A stretch of 12,867 nucleotides of DNA. Origin: Chloroflexia bacterium (GTDB lineage: Bacteria; Chloroflexota; Chloroflexia; Thermomicrobiales; UBA6265). The DNA lies in contig JACCYK010000049.1 of assembly GCA_013696525.1 (NCBI GenBank), forward strand, positions 1 to 12,867, given 5' to 3'. The position numbers and the translations under genes were made by a program. Position 1 is the first letter of the stretch, and each line of letters opens with the position of its first letter. The notes beneath the pieces are model-generated. The model did not search any database, was not told the DNA's origin, and saw only the letters and a program-made list of their open reading frames with translations. Below are positions 1 through 7,040 of this stretch, one piece after another.

Positions 1-1
1 G

Positions 2-49
2 CTGCGGCTCGACCGCCCGACGTTGACGCCGCTGGCGGCGACGACATAG
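2..49 (+). CDS. Possible C-terminal tail of a gene entering from the left edge
   Basis: Reading from base 2, fifteen codons run to a TAG stop at 47-49 and encode LRLDRPTLTPLAATT. Fourteen of the fifteen codons end in G or C, which matches coding sequence in this genome; the other two plus frames do not show this. The piece is too short to assign a family. It would converge on the barstar gene that ends at 146, leaving about 96 bases with no clear terminator. The call rests on codon composition only, and a minus-strand reading frame is also open here, so it is tentative. Confidence 0.3.
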   Translation: MRLDRPTLTPLAATT

Positions 50-145
50 GTTCGGCGCCTGCCGTGACTTGGACGAATTCGCGACATTGATGCTCGTTTG
101 TCGTGCGCTCCTCGCCGCCCAGCGTCGCGTGCATGCGTTACCCGC

Positions 146-718
146 TCAAGGCTGTCCGCTGGACGGGTCGATAGCCGGGATGCCGGGGGCGGCGGCACTT
201 GGCATCGAAAGAACCACGACCAGGGGGCGGCTCGTGTGTTGCCGCTCCTCGGCGGCGCGCGTGAGGATCGTGAGCGCGGTCCGCCAGTCGCGGGGCGAAG
301 CGCGCGCCAGCTCGTCGAAGTGTTCCAGGATCAGCAGGCGGCCGTTCCCCGGCGCGGCCGCGAAATCACCCAGGCAATCGGCGAAGGCGTCCCAGTTGTG
401 GCCGAAATAATCCGGGAAATCGAGGTCACGGGCAACCCTGGCCAGGAATTCCGCTTTCGTGGTCACGCCGTCCCCATCGCCACGGGCCACGGTCAGGCCA
501 GCGGCAACCGCTTGCTGGATAAGCGTTTGCGCCATTCGCGGCGATTCGAGGCGGAAGACCGCCGGTTCCAAGCGAAGGCTGACCGCGGGTTGCGCCGGCC
601 GCGATTCCGGCGCCGGGGCCGCGCCGGCGAGCCAGGTGATGAGCAGCCGCACCCTGGTCAGGATACCGGCAAGGCCCAATATGGCGGACCGACCCTCGCC
701 AGGCTCACGGCTGGTCAT
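146..718 (-). CDS. Barstar-family ribonuclease inhibitor (immunity protein)
   Basis: A 190-residue cytoplasmic inhibitor expected to bind and block the ribonuclease encoded just upstream. The barstar core spans about residues 80-172. It contains FPDYFGHNWDAFADCL (101-116), equivalent to the barstar helix whose two aspartates (here D110 and D114) contact the enzyme active site, and it ends with the strand LVVVLS. Classical barstar has about 90 residues. Residues 50-80 (PAVFRLESP onward) resemble the N-terminal extension I recall from actinobacterial and chloroflexal barstars, while residues 1-48 are extra and include a hydrophobic stretch at about 12-34. The ATG at 718 is preceded by GAGGTGATC (726-734), a long match to the anti-Shine-Dalgarno. 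It lies inside the end of the RNase gene (14-base overlap), so translation is probably coupled. An internal ATG at 535 is a less likely start because it would cut into the extension. Confidence 0.85.
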   Translation of the reverse strand: MTSREPGEGRSAILGLAGILTRVRLLITWLAGAAPAPESRPAQPAVSLRLEPAVFRLESPRMAQTLIQQAVAAGLTVARGDGDGVTTKAEFLARVARDLDFPDYFGHNWDAFADCLGDFAAAPGNGRLLILEHFDELARASPRDWRTALTILTRAAEERQHTSRPLVVVLSMPSAAAPGIPAIDPSSGQP

Positions 719-1796
719 CGGGGAGGATCACCTCAACGAAGCTCTCATAGTGGTCGGCGGTGTAATAGAGCGCGGCGCCGTCATCGCCGGCGACGATGCG
801 GCGGGCGCCGCGGTGTTCGAGGCCGGGCGTGACGACCGTGTACTCGCGATAGGAGCCAAACGGAGCATCCGGCAAATGCTCCTCGTAGTTGCCAAAGGTG
901 ACGCCGTCGCGTTCGTACGGAAACGGGCCGCCGGCTTGGATCAGGGCAATCGTATCCAGCGCTTCTCCCGGAAGCGCGGAGCGCGGTACGCGTTCGATCA
1001 GCGCGCCGGAGGCCGCGACCCGGAGCGGCGCCGTCGCCGCGGCCGGAGCGGGTGTCGGAGCCGCGGATGCTCTGCCGGGGATGCCGGTGCCCGGCTCAGC
1101 GAGGACGATTCGGCCGAGCTGATCGACCGTTCCTATCGTCCCGGCAATGTCCAGCGCGGCCCCCCGCGCGATCCGTCCGAGCACGACGTCGTCGATCAGG
1201 ATGACGACGTCGGAGCCAATGATGACCGCTTGTGTCTCGCCCTCGGCCAAGGCTGGGCCGAGCTTCGCGGCGGGAAGCGCCAGGACGATCGTATTGAGAT
1301 CGAGGTCATCGGTCCGGATCTCGTTGTCGGGCCGGAGCTCGGTGCCGAAATACACGACGGGGAATGCGATCGCCGGCAGGTCGGGATTGGTGGTGATTAG
1401 ATCATCGTAGGCTGCCCACTTGATCGCGCCATCAAGCAGGATTCGTCGTTCTTGCCGAGTTAGGGTGCGCCAGACGCTCGATTCGGCCGCGAGCAAGGAG
1501 CCGGCTCGGGAGCGCCAGGTCCCCTCGGTCGCGTTGGCGAGCTCCGGCGCCGTGCCGCCGACGGTCTGCAAGGTCGCTAGGGCATTGTTGCCAAGCGCGG
1601 TCGCGGCGGGGCTGATGACATCGCGATCGGGTCCAGCCGCCTCTATGGCGCTGTCCGCCGGACCGCCGACGTTGACGGCGACAGGGGCGCCGCAACCGGT
1701 CACCAAAAGCGCCAGGAGCGGGCCGATGAAGAAGACGGGCCGGCATCGAACGGGCCATGCCGCGAGGGTCGAGGCCAGCGGCCGGCTTCCCATCAT
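705..1796 (-). CDS. Lipoprotein with C-terminal RNase Sa/T1-type guanyl-specific ribonuclease domain
   Basis: Predicted surface-anchored ribonuclease of 363 residues. The start ATG at 1796 is chosen because GGAGAAG (1804-1810) lies 7 bases upstream; a GTG at 1835 has no such site. Residues 1-34 form a signal peptide ending in a lipobox V32-T33-G34-C35. Residues 36-243 are a domain I cannot assign. A proline/alanine linker (244-257) leads to the ribonuclease domain (264-357). That domain aligns without gaps to Streptomyces RNase Sa as I remember it: E305 matches guanine-binding Glu41, E318 the general base Glu54, R329 and R333 match Arg65 and Arg69, and H349 matches His85. The motifs GPFPY, EYTVVTPG and RGARRIVAG are retained. 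The RNase Sa disulfide cysteines are missing. All catalytic residues are present, so activity on single-stranded RNA 3' of guanosine is expected. The following overlapping barstar gene supports this. Confidence 0.85.
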   Translation of the reverse strand: MMGSRPLASTLAAWPVRCRPVFFIGPLLALLVTGCGAPVAVNVGGPADSAIEAAGPDRDVISPAATALGNNALATLQTVGGTAPELANATEGTWRSRAGSLLAAESSVWRTLTRQERRILLDGAIKWAAYDDLITTNPDLPAIAFPVVYFGTELRPDNEIRTDDLDLNTIVLALPAAKLGPALAEGETQAVIIGSDVVILIDDVVLGRIARGAALDIAGTIGTVDQLGRIVLAEPGTGIPGRASAAPTPAPAAATAPLRVAASGALIERVPRSALPGEALDTIALIQAGGPFPYERDGVTFGNYEEHLPDAPFGSYREYTVVTPGLEHRGARRIVAGDDGAALYYTADHYESFVEVILPDDQP

Positions 1797-1857
1797 GGAC
1801 GCGCTTCTCCGACGAGAAAGGATTGCCGTCGCCACGCATCAGGCGACATGGTGGGTG

Positions 1858-1863
1858 AGTATA
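1858..1863 (-). promoter_or_regulatory. Possible -10 box for the RNase lipoprotein gene
   Basis: On the minus strand the hexamer TATACT (plus-strand AGTATA) lies about 60 bases upstream of the RNase ATG in the divergent gap shared with moaA. No convincing -35 hexamer sits 16-18 bases upstream of it, so this is a weak call. Confidence 0.27.
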
Positions 1864-2000
1864 GCGGTGTGGGGCAGCTTGGGAGCCACCGACCCCGGCA
1901 CCGGGCGAGCGAGTGTGCTACCCTAGTCAATGATCGACTATTCAGTGATGATCCATTGTCGATGCGGCGAACGGGTCGCCGCGGGAAGGTCCAGATTCCG

Positions 2001-3047
2001 ATGGTTGCACTTGCCCAACCCGCTCCCCTCATGCTGATCCCGCCAGCGGCGCTCAATGCCGCCCGCGAGGCGCGGGACGCCTATGGGCGGCAGATGACCT
2101 ACCTCCGGATTTCCCTCACCGATCGCTGCAATTTTCGTTGCCTCTACTGCATGCCGGCGCTGGGGATGAAGTTCCAGCCGCGCCAGGAGCATCTTTCCGA
2201 CGACGAGCTGTTGCGTTTGGTCGGGCTGTTCGCCGAGGTTGGCTTCACCAAGTTCCGGCTGACGGGCGGCGAGCCGACGATCCGGCCCAATCTGGTCGAG
2301 CTGATCCGGGGGATGAAATCCTTCACCGGGGTCGAAGAAGTCTCGATGACGACGAACGCCTTGCTGCTCAGCCGGAACGCCCAACAACTGGCGGAGGCGG
2401 GACTGGACCGGATCAACATCAGCATCGACACCCTTGACCCGGACCGGTTCAAAGCAATGACGCGGGGGGGCCGGTTCGACCTGGTCTGGAAGGGGATCCT
2501 GGCCGCCGAGGCGGCGGGGATCGTGCCGATTAAGCTGAACTCGGTGGTCCTCAAGGGACAAAACGACCACGAGGTCGGCCAAATGGCGCGCTTGACGCTC
2601 GACCGGCCATGGCAGGTCCGGTTCCTGGAGATCATGCCGATGGAAGGCGTCGGCACGGTCGCCGACGAGCAGCTCGTCACCAGCGAGGAGACCCAAGCCC
2701 GCCTGGAAGCGGAGTTCGGGCCATTGGCGCCGGTTGAGACCGATGCCGCCGATCCGGCCCGGCTGTGGCGCATCCCCGGCGCCGCCGGCACCATCGGTTT
2801 CATCTCCCCGGTTTCCGTCCCCTTCTGTGCCGCCTGCAACCGGGTGCGGCTGACCGCCGACGGCAAGCTGCGGCTCTGCCTGCTGCGGCCGGATGAGGCG
2901 GACCTGCGCGATGCGATGCGGGCCGGGGCGGACGATCCGACGCTGCTGCGCCAAATCCGGGCGGCGGTCTGGCGCAAGCCATGGGGCCACGGCTTGGCCG
3001 AGGGCGAGCGCGAGACGGTCCGCGGGATGTCCCAAATCGGCGGCTAA
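2001..3047 (+). CDS. moaA: GTP 3',8-cyclase MoaA (radical SAM, molybdenum cofactor biosynthesis)
   Basis: MoaA converts GTP to 3',8-cyclo-7,8-dihydro-GTP, the first step of molybdopterin synthesis, in the cytoplasm. With the ATG at 2001 the protein has 348 residues, close to the family norm. The radical SAM cluster motif is C43-x3-C47-x2-C50 within LTDRCNFRCLYC, followed by the LTGGEP motif at 87-92 (SAM binding). The second, substrate-side [4Fe-4S] cluster ligands are C276, C279 and C293 in FCAACNRVRLT and LRLCL. The C-terminus ends in the conserved Gly-Gly tail (SQIGG). The start is favoured because GGGAAGG (1982-1988) precedes it and the homologous region begins shortly after; the frame is open upstream to 1848, so longer versions are possible. 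No other cofactor-synthesis gene is in the window. Confidence 0.95.
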   Translation: MVALAQPAPLMLIPPAALNAAREARDAYGRQMTYLRISLTDRCNFRCLYCMPALGMKFQPRQEHLSDDELLRLVGLFAEVGFTKFRLTGGEPTIRPNLVELIRGMKSFTGVEEVSMTTNALLLSRNAQQLAEAGLDRINISIDTLDPDRFKAMTRGGRFDLVWKGILAAEAAGIVPIKLNSVVLKGQNDHEVGQMARLTLDRPWQVRFLEIMPMEGVGTVADEQLVTSEETQARLEAEFGPLAPVETDAADPARLWRIPGAAGTIGFISPVSVPFCAACNRVRLTADGKLRLCLLRPDEADLRDAMRAGADDPTLLRQIRAAVWRKPWGHGLAEGERETVRGMSQIGG

Positions 3048-3105
3048 CCAACGCGGTAACGCTCGTGCCAGGGCGCCCGCGCGAGCGGCGGAATGAGTCG
3101 TGCTG

Positions 3106-3135
3106 TTGTTAGCTCCGATGACCTAGGTATAGAAT
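3106..3135 (+). promoter_or_regulatory. Candidate sigma-70-type promoter for the ABC transporter operon
   Basis: TTGTTA (3106-3111) and TAGAAT (3130-3135) are separated by 18 bases; the alternative -10 TATAGA (3128-3133) gives 16. This is an AT-rich patch in a GC-rich gap 71 bases before the binding-protein ATG. It is the best match to the -35/-10 consensus in this intergenic region. Confidence 0.45.
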
Positions 3136-3169
3136 CGGTCAGGGATACAGCGGACGAACGAGACGCGGG

Positions 3170-3185
3170 CTCCCGCCGGCGGGAG
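3170..3185 (+). promoter_or_regulatory. Perfect palindrome in the 5' leader of the binding-protein gene
   Basis: CTCCCGCCGGCGGGAG is a perfect 16-base palindrome positioned downstream of the putative promoter and 8 bases before the very strong Shine-Dalgarno AAGGAGGT (3194-3201). It could be an operator or an mRNA stem that insulates or modulates ribosome entry. There is no T-run after it, so it is not a standard terminator. Confidence 0.35.
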
Positions 3186-3206
3186 TGAGACCAAAGGAGG
3201 TCGTGG

Positions 3207-4820
3207 ATGAGACAGCGCCGACTTATGGGGGCCATGCTAGCCGTGGCTCTGCTCCTGGTAACGTCGCTACCGGTGCTGGTCGCGGCGCAGGAGGGCGATC
3301 GGCCGGTGCTCCGGTTTGGGGTCAACGCCGCTGACGTGGCGGCGCTCGATCCGCACCAGGCCACCGGCACCCAGGACCGGACCGTCGTCGATATGATCTT
3401 CAACGGGCTGATTCGTTTCGTGCCGGGCAACAGCGCCGAGCTGGAGCCGGATTTGGCCGAGGCGATCCCCGAGCCGACGATGGACGGGGACCAGCAGGTC
3501 TGGACCTTTACCTTGCGCGACGACGTGATGTGTCATCCCGGACCCGATTCCGAGGCATACCCGTTGACGGCCGAGGATGTCGTCTACTCCTTCGAGAAGG
3601 CGGCGGATCCCGATCGCTCGGCCTTCGCCGGGGACTACGCCGGGATCACGGTCGCGGCGGCCGATGAGCGGACCGTGACCTTCACGTTGGACACGCCGTT
3701 GTCGCCGACGCTCTTCCTGCCGAAGGTGGCCAACTACGCGGGCGGCTTCATCGTCTGCGCCCAAGCGGCCGAGGCGATGGGAGACGAGGCGTTCCGGACC
3801 AACCCGGTCGGCACCGGGCCATTCATGTTCGAGAGCTACACGCCACAGACGGCGGTGAACCTCGTCGCCAATGATGACTACTTCCGGGGAGCGCCGCTCC
3901 TGGGCGGGGTCGAGGTTCGCTACATGCCGGATACGAGCAGCCGCGAGCTGGGGCTGCAATCCGGCGAGCTGGACGCGGCGGCCGGCCTCCAAGAGGCGCA
4001 GTGGGTCGACCGCATTAACGCCGAGGGCAACCTGCAGGCCGATGTTTTCGGCGTCGGTGAGGCGGCCTTCTTCAACTTCAACGTCACGGTCGAGCCCTTC
4101 GACGACCCGCTGGTGCGCCAGGCAATCGCCTACGCGATCAGCCGCGAAAACCATCAAGCCCTCTATGGGGCGCCGGTCGCGGAGAATATCTACTCGGTGG
4201 TTCCGGCCGAGCTGATCCCGGGCGGCCTGACCCAAGAGGAGGCTGCGGCGGCGGACGTGGCGTATGAGCAGGACCTGGACCGGGCGCGGGAGCTGCTGGC
4301 CGAAGCCGGCTACGCGGACGGCTTCACCGTCGACCTGATTACCTCGGAGATGTCGGCGTATCGCGCCAACTACGAGGTGCTGCAGGCGGAGCTGGCGGAG
4401 ATTGGGATCACGGTCAACCTGAACGTGGTCGACCACGCCACGATGCACGCCCAGATCCGCGAGAACGTCAACCCGATCACGCTCTACGTCGCCTTCCGGC
4501 CGAACGCCGATGCCTACTTGACGCAATTCTTCTACTCGCCGTCGATCGTGGGCGAGGGCGAAAGCCCGATCACCAACTTCGCCCACTATGCCGAGATCGA
4601 CGACCTGATCGAGCAAGCGCGGGTGGAGACCGACCCGGATGCCCAGGCCGAGCTCTGGCGGCAGGCCAACACCCAAATTCTGGAAGACATGGCGGCGATG
4701 CCGCTCCACTACCAGAACCAGGTGTACGCCCGGACCCAGAACGTCGATTATGGGCACGAGCTGATCTCCAGCTTGGCCCTGTACCCGCAGATCACCGAGC
4801 TGACGACGATCAACCCGTAG
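3207..4820 (+). CDS. ABC transporter substrate-binding protein, family 5 (peptide/DppA-OppA type)
   Basis: A 537-residue extracytoplasmic binding protein for a peptide-type importer; the actual ligand (di- or oligopeptide, nickel, sugar oligomer) cannot be read from sequence. Residues 1-27 form a Sec signal peptide (basic RQRR, then a hydrophobic core, with cleavage probably after LVAA). No lipobox cysteine is present, so it is either released or anchored another way. Mature motifs typical of the family are LRFGVNAADVAALDPHQA (35-52), MIFNGLIR (63-70), LTAEDVVYSFEKA (120-132), NPVGTGPFMFESY (199-211) and the helical DLDRARELLAEAGYADG (356-372). The length fits the family. The start ATG follows AAGGAGGT by 5 bases. 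It is the first gene of the operon with the two permeases downstream, after a gap with a hairpin that may raise its expression relative to theirs. Confidence 0.93.
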   Translation: MRQRRLMGAMLAVALLLVTSLPVLVAAQEGDRPVLRFGVNAADVAALDPHQATGTQDRTVVDMIFNGLIRFVPGNSAELEPDLAEAIPEPTMDGDQQVWTFTLRDDVMCHPGPDSEAYPLTAEDVVYSFEKAADPDRSAFAGDYAGITVAAADERTVTFTLDTPLSPTLFLPKVANYAGGFIVCAQAAEAMGDEAFRTNPVGTGPFMFESYTPQTAVNLVANDDYFRGAPLLGGVEVRYMPDTSSRELGLQSGELDAAAGLQEAQWVDRINAEGNLQADVFGVGEAAFFNFNVTVEPFDDPLVRQAIAYAISRENHQALYGAPVAENIYSVVPAELIPGGLTQEEAAAADVAYEQDLDRARELLAEAGYADGFTVDLITSEMSAYRANYEVLQAELAEIGITVNLNVVDHATMHAQIRENVNPITLYVAFRPNADAYLTQFFYSPSIVGEGESPITNFAHYAEIDDLIEQARVETDPDAQAELWRQANTQILEDMAAMPLHYQNQVYARTQNVDYGHELISSLALYPQITELTTINP

Positions 4821-4832
4821 GAGCCGCGACGG

Positions 4833-4865
4833 ACGGCGGGCGCCACGATTCGTGGCACCCGCCGT
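4833..4865 (+). terminator. Strong hairpin after the binding-protein gene (terminator/attenuator-like)
   Basis: ACGGCGGGCGCCACGA (4833-4848) and TCGTGGCACCCGCCGT (4850-4865) are complementary with one mismatch and a very small loop, starting 12 bases after the stop codon. Only a weak T-rich tail (TCTCGCTTCG) follows, so it may act as a partial terminator or as a 3' stabilising stem. This is a common arrangement when the binding protein is made in excess over the permeases. Confidence 0.6.
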
Positions 4866-4898
4866 TCTCGCTTCGTATCTGACATCGTTGCCGGGAGA

Positions 4899-5086
4899 GG
4901 CGGGGCGCTGGACTAGAAGTCCGCGCTGAGCATCACGAAGTCCCTCCGGGACTGAGAACGGAAGCTGTATCCGGTCATGCAACGGCACGAACTTCGGTTG
5001 CGTATGACGGCAATCGCGGCAGGATCGGGTTTAGTCCCGGAGGGACTTCGCGGTGTTCAGCGCGGACTGCAGTCCAGCGCCCCGCC
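4899..5086. repeat. Long imperfect inverted repeat between binding protein and permease genes
   Basis: The left arm (4899-4955) and right arm (5031-5086) are reverse complements over about 57 bases, with roughly 6 mismatches and a 1-base gap by hand alignment. They enclose a 75-base centre. Within the arms are smaller palindromes: AGTCCCTCCGGGACT and GGACTGCAGTCC. No open reading frame with coding character lies inside, and no terminal target duplication is obvious. It accounts for most of the 328-base gap between the two genes. It resembles a MITE or REP-like dispersed element, or a structured RNA; I cannot see other copies in this window. Confidence 0.75.
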
Positions 5087-5148
5087 AGCCTCCAACGACG
5101 GACCCCCGTCTCCAAACGTCGTAGCTCCCGGAATCGGTAACGCATCTC

Positions 5149-6090
5149 ATGCTTAGACACATCGTCCGGCGGCTGTTGCTGGGGATTCCGACCCTGCTGG
5201 CCGTTTTCACCGTCATCTTTATCTTGGTGCGGGTGGCGCCGGGCGATCCGGCGGTGGCGGCGCTGGGTGACTACGCCTCGGCGGAGGCGGTCGAGGCGCG
5301 GCGCCAGCGCCTGGGCCTGGACCAGCCGCTGCCGGTGCAGTATCTGACCTTCCTTGGCGATCTGGCGCGCGGTGACCTGGGGCGGTCGCTCATCTCGGAG
5401 CGGCCGATCGGCGAGCAGATCTTGTTCGTCCTGCCGTACACGCTTGAGCTGACGCTGGCGGCGATCCTGTTCGGGCTGGTCCTCGGGGTGCCGGTCGGGG
5501 TTGTCACCGCGATCCGGCAGAACAAGCCGATCGACTACATGGGGCGTATTTTCTCCTTGCTGGGTCTATCGTTGCCGGCGTTTTATCTTGGTATCTTGTT
5601 GATCTTCTTCTTCGCGGTCCAGATCGACCTGTTCCCCTCGGTTGGCTATGCCCCGTTCAACGAGCCGGCGCGGAACCTGCATTATCTGGTACTGCCGGCC
5701 GTCACCCTGGGCTTGATCGAGACCGCCTACATTGCCCGGATGACGCGCTCGGTGATGCTGACCGTGCTGACCGACGACTACGTGCGGACCGCCCGCGCCA
5801 AGGGGCTGCGAGAGTGGATCGTGCTGCTCCAGCACGCGCTGCGGGCGGCGCTGATCCCGATCATCTCGCTGGTCGGCATCTTCGCCATCAGCTTGATCGG
5901 CAGTAGCGTGTTGGTGGAAGAAGTCTTTGCCCGGCCGGGCCTCGGCAAGCTGATGATCGGGGCGACGAAGCAAAAAGACTACACGATGCTGCAATCGATC
6001 ATGGTCATCTACGCGCTTATCATCGTCATCATTAATATCGTCGTCGATATCGTTTACACCGCGGTCGATCCCCGGGTCCGGTACTCCTAA
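5149..6090 (+). CDS. ABC transporter permease, DppB/OppB type
   Basis: A 313-residue inner-membrane permease forming one half of the translocation channel of the peptide-type importer. It starts with the typical MLRHIVRRLLLGIPTLLAVF segment, a first membrane helix (about 9-28), followed by an extracytoplasmic region containing RVAPGDPAVAAL and RQRLGLDQPLPVQY, then five more hydrophobic segments (about 95-120, 134-156, 178-195, 232-255, 281-303). The cytoplasmic EAA-like coupling loop that contacts the ATPase is DDYVRTARAKGL (209-220). The ATG at 5149 has no good Shine-Dalgarno sequence, but the protein begins exactly where the family does. Its stop TAA shares a base with the ATG of the next permease. 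Confidence 0.94.
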   Translation: MLRHIVRRLLLGIPTLLAVFTVIFILVRVAPGDPAVAALGDYASAEAVEARRQRLGLDQPLPVQYLTFLGDLARGDLGRSLISERPIGEQILFVLPYTLELTLAAILFGLVLGVPVGVVTAIRQNKPIDYMGRIFSLLGLSLPAFYLGILLIFFFAVQIDLFPSVGYAPFNEPARNLHYLVLPAVTLGLIETAYIARMTRSVMLTVLTDDYVRTARAKGLREWIVLLQHALRAALIPIISLVGIFAISLIGSSVLVEEVFARPGLGKLMIGATKQKDYTMLQSIMVIYALIIVIINIVVDIVYTAVDPRVRYS

Positions 6091-6989
6091 TGGCGCGGGC
6101 GACGGTCATGGCGGGCGGCATCCGCGGCGAGGCGGGGGGCCGCCAGCTTGTCTCCCAGCGGCAGCGAGCCCTGCGCACCTTCGCCAAGAACCGGACCGCG
6201 GTCGTCGGTCTAACCCTGATCCTGCTCCTGCTGCTGATCGCCGTCTTCGCGCCGTGGATCGCGCCCTACGATCCCCTCGCCCAGGACATCCCGGCCCGGT
6301 TGCAGCCGCCGAGCGATGCTCATTGGCTCGGGTTGGACGACCGCGGCCGGGACATCCTGTCGCGGGTGATCTTCGGGACGCGGATCGCGCTGCTGGTCGG
6401 CTTCTTTTCGGTCCTGCTCGGCGGCGTGGTGGGGACCGCGATCGGGGTCATCGCCGGCTACTTCGGCGGCAAGGTCGACGCCGTGCTGATGCGGCTGACC
6501 GACGTCTTGCTGGCGTTCCCGGAGCTGATTACCGGCTTGCTGGTGCTGGCCGTGCTCGGCCCCGGGCTAGAGAAGATGATTATCGCGATCGGGCTGACCA
6601 TCGCGCCGCGGTTCGCCCGCATCGCCTACGGCCCGACCTTGGCCCTGAAAGGCAAGGAGTTTATCGAGGCGGCGCGCGCGATCGGGACCAAGGACGGCCA
6701 GATCGTGCGGTCGCACATCCTGCCCAATGTGGCGGGGGACCTGCTCGTCTTCGCCAGCCTGTGGACGGCCTCGGCGATCCGGCTGGAGGCGAGCCTGAGC
6801 TTCATCGGCCTGGGCGTGCCGTTGCCAACGCCGACCTGGGGCCAGATGATCCGGGAGGGGACGGTCCACCTGACGGTGGTGCCGCTGTACTCGCTGGCGC
6901 CCGGTCTGGCCCTGCTGCTGGCGGTGCTGGCCTTCAACCTCGTTGGCGACGGCTTCCGCGATGCGCTGGACCCGAAGTCGCGGGCGTAA
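6090..6989 (+). CDS. ABC transporter permease, DppC/OppC type
   Basis: A 299-residue membrane protein and partner of the preceding permease, with which it overlaps by one base (TAATG), indicating translational coupling. Residues 22-36 carry the N-terminal basic segment typical of DppC proteins (RQRALRTFAKNRTAVVG), followed by a first membrane helix (about 37-57). Next come the conserved HWLGLDDRGRDILSRVIFGTR region (78-98), then further membrane segments at about 100-122, 136-157, 161-175, 215-232 and 263-285. The coupling loop is KEFIEAARAIGT (189-200). No ATP-binding protein gene follows, so the ATPases must be encoded elsewhere or shared with other importers. The 168 bases after it contain only a hairpin repeat. 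Confidence 0.94.
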   Translation: MARATVMAGGIRGEAGGRQLVSQRQRALRTFAKNRTAVVGLTLILLLLLIAVFAPWIAPYDPLAQDIPARLQPPSDAHWLGLDDRGRDILSRVIFGTRIALLVGFFSVLLGGVVGTAIGVIAGYFGGKVDAVLMRLTDVLLAFPELITGLLVLAVLGPGLEKMIIAIGLTIAPRFARIAYGPTLALKGKEFIEAARAIGTKDGQIVRSHILPNVAGDLLVFASLWTASAIRLEASLSFIGLGVPLPTPTWGQMIREGTVHLTVVPLYSLAPGLALLLAVLAFNLVGDGFRDALDPKSRA

Positions 6990-7040
6990 AGGGTCTTCGC
7001 CAGGGCGAGGGGATATGCCAGATGCGGCGGTTGGCCGCCA

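Noticed and set aside
50..145. Short gap at the left edge examined for terminator or RNA gene
   Set aside because: No stem with a T-run and no tRNA-like features were found.
1928..1958. Imperfect inverted repeat CAATGATC ... GATCCATTG upstream of moaA
   Set aside because: The arms are short and need a one-base bulge, in an AT-richer patch where such matches arise by chance; no convincing promoter is aligned with it.
1938..3035. Long open frame on the minus strand opposite moaA
   Set aside because: moaA is unambiguous on the plus strand; the antisense product is low-complexity and lacks any recognisable motif.
3048..3105. Possible terminator after moaA (GCTCG ... CGAGC)
   Set aside because: The stem is only five base pairs with a long loop and no T-run.
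3267..4988. Long open frame (573 codons) on the minus strand opposite the binding-protein gene
   Set aside because: It mirrors the plus-strand gene, is very rich in Arg, Gly, Val and Leu with no domain features, and is a typical antisense artefact of high-GC codon bias.
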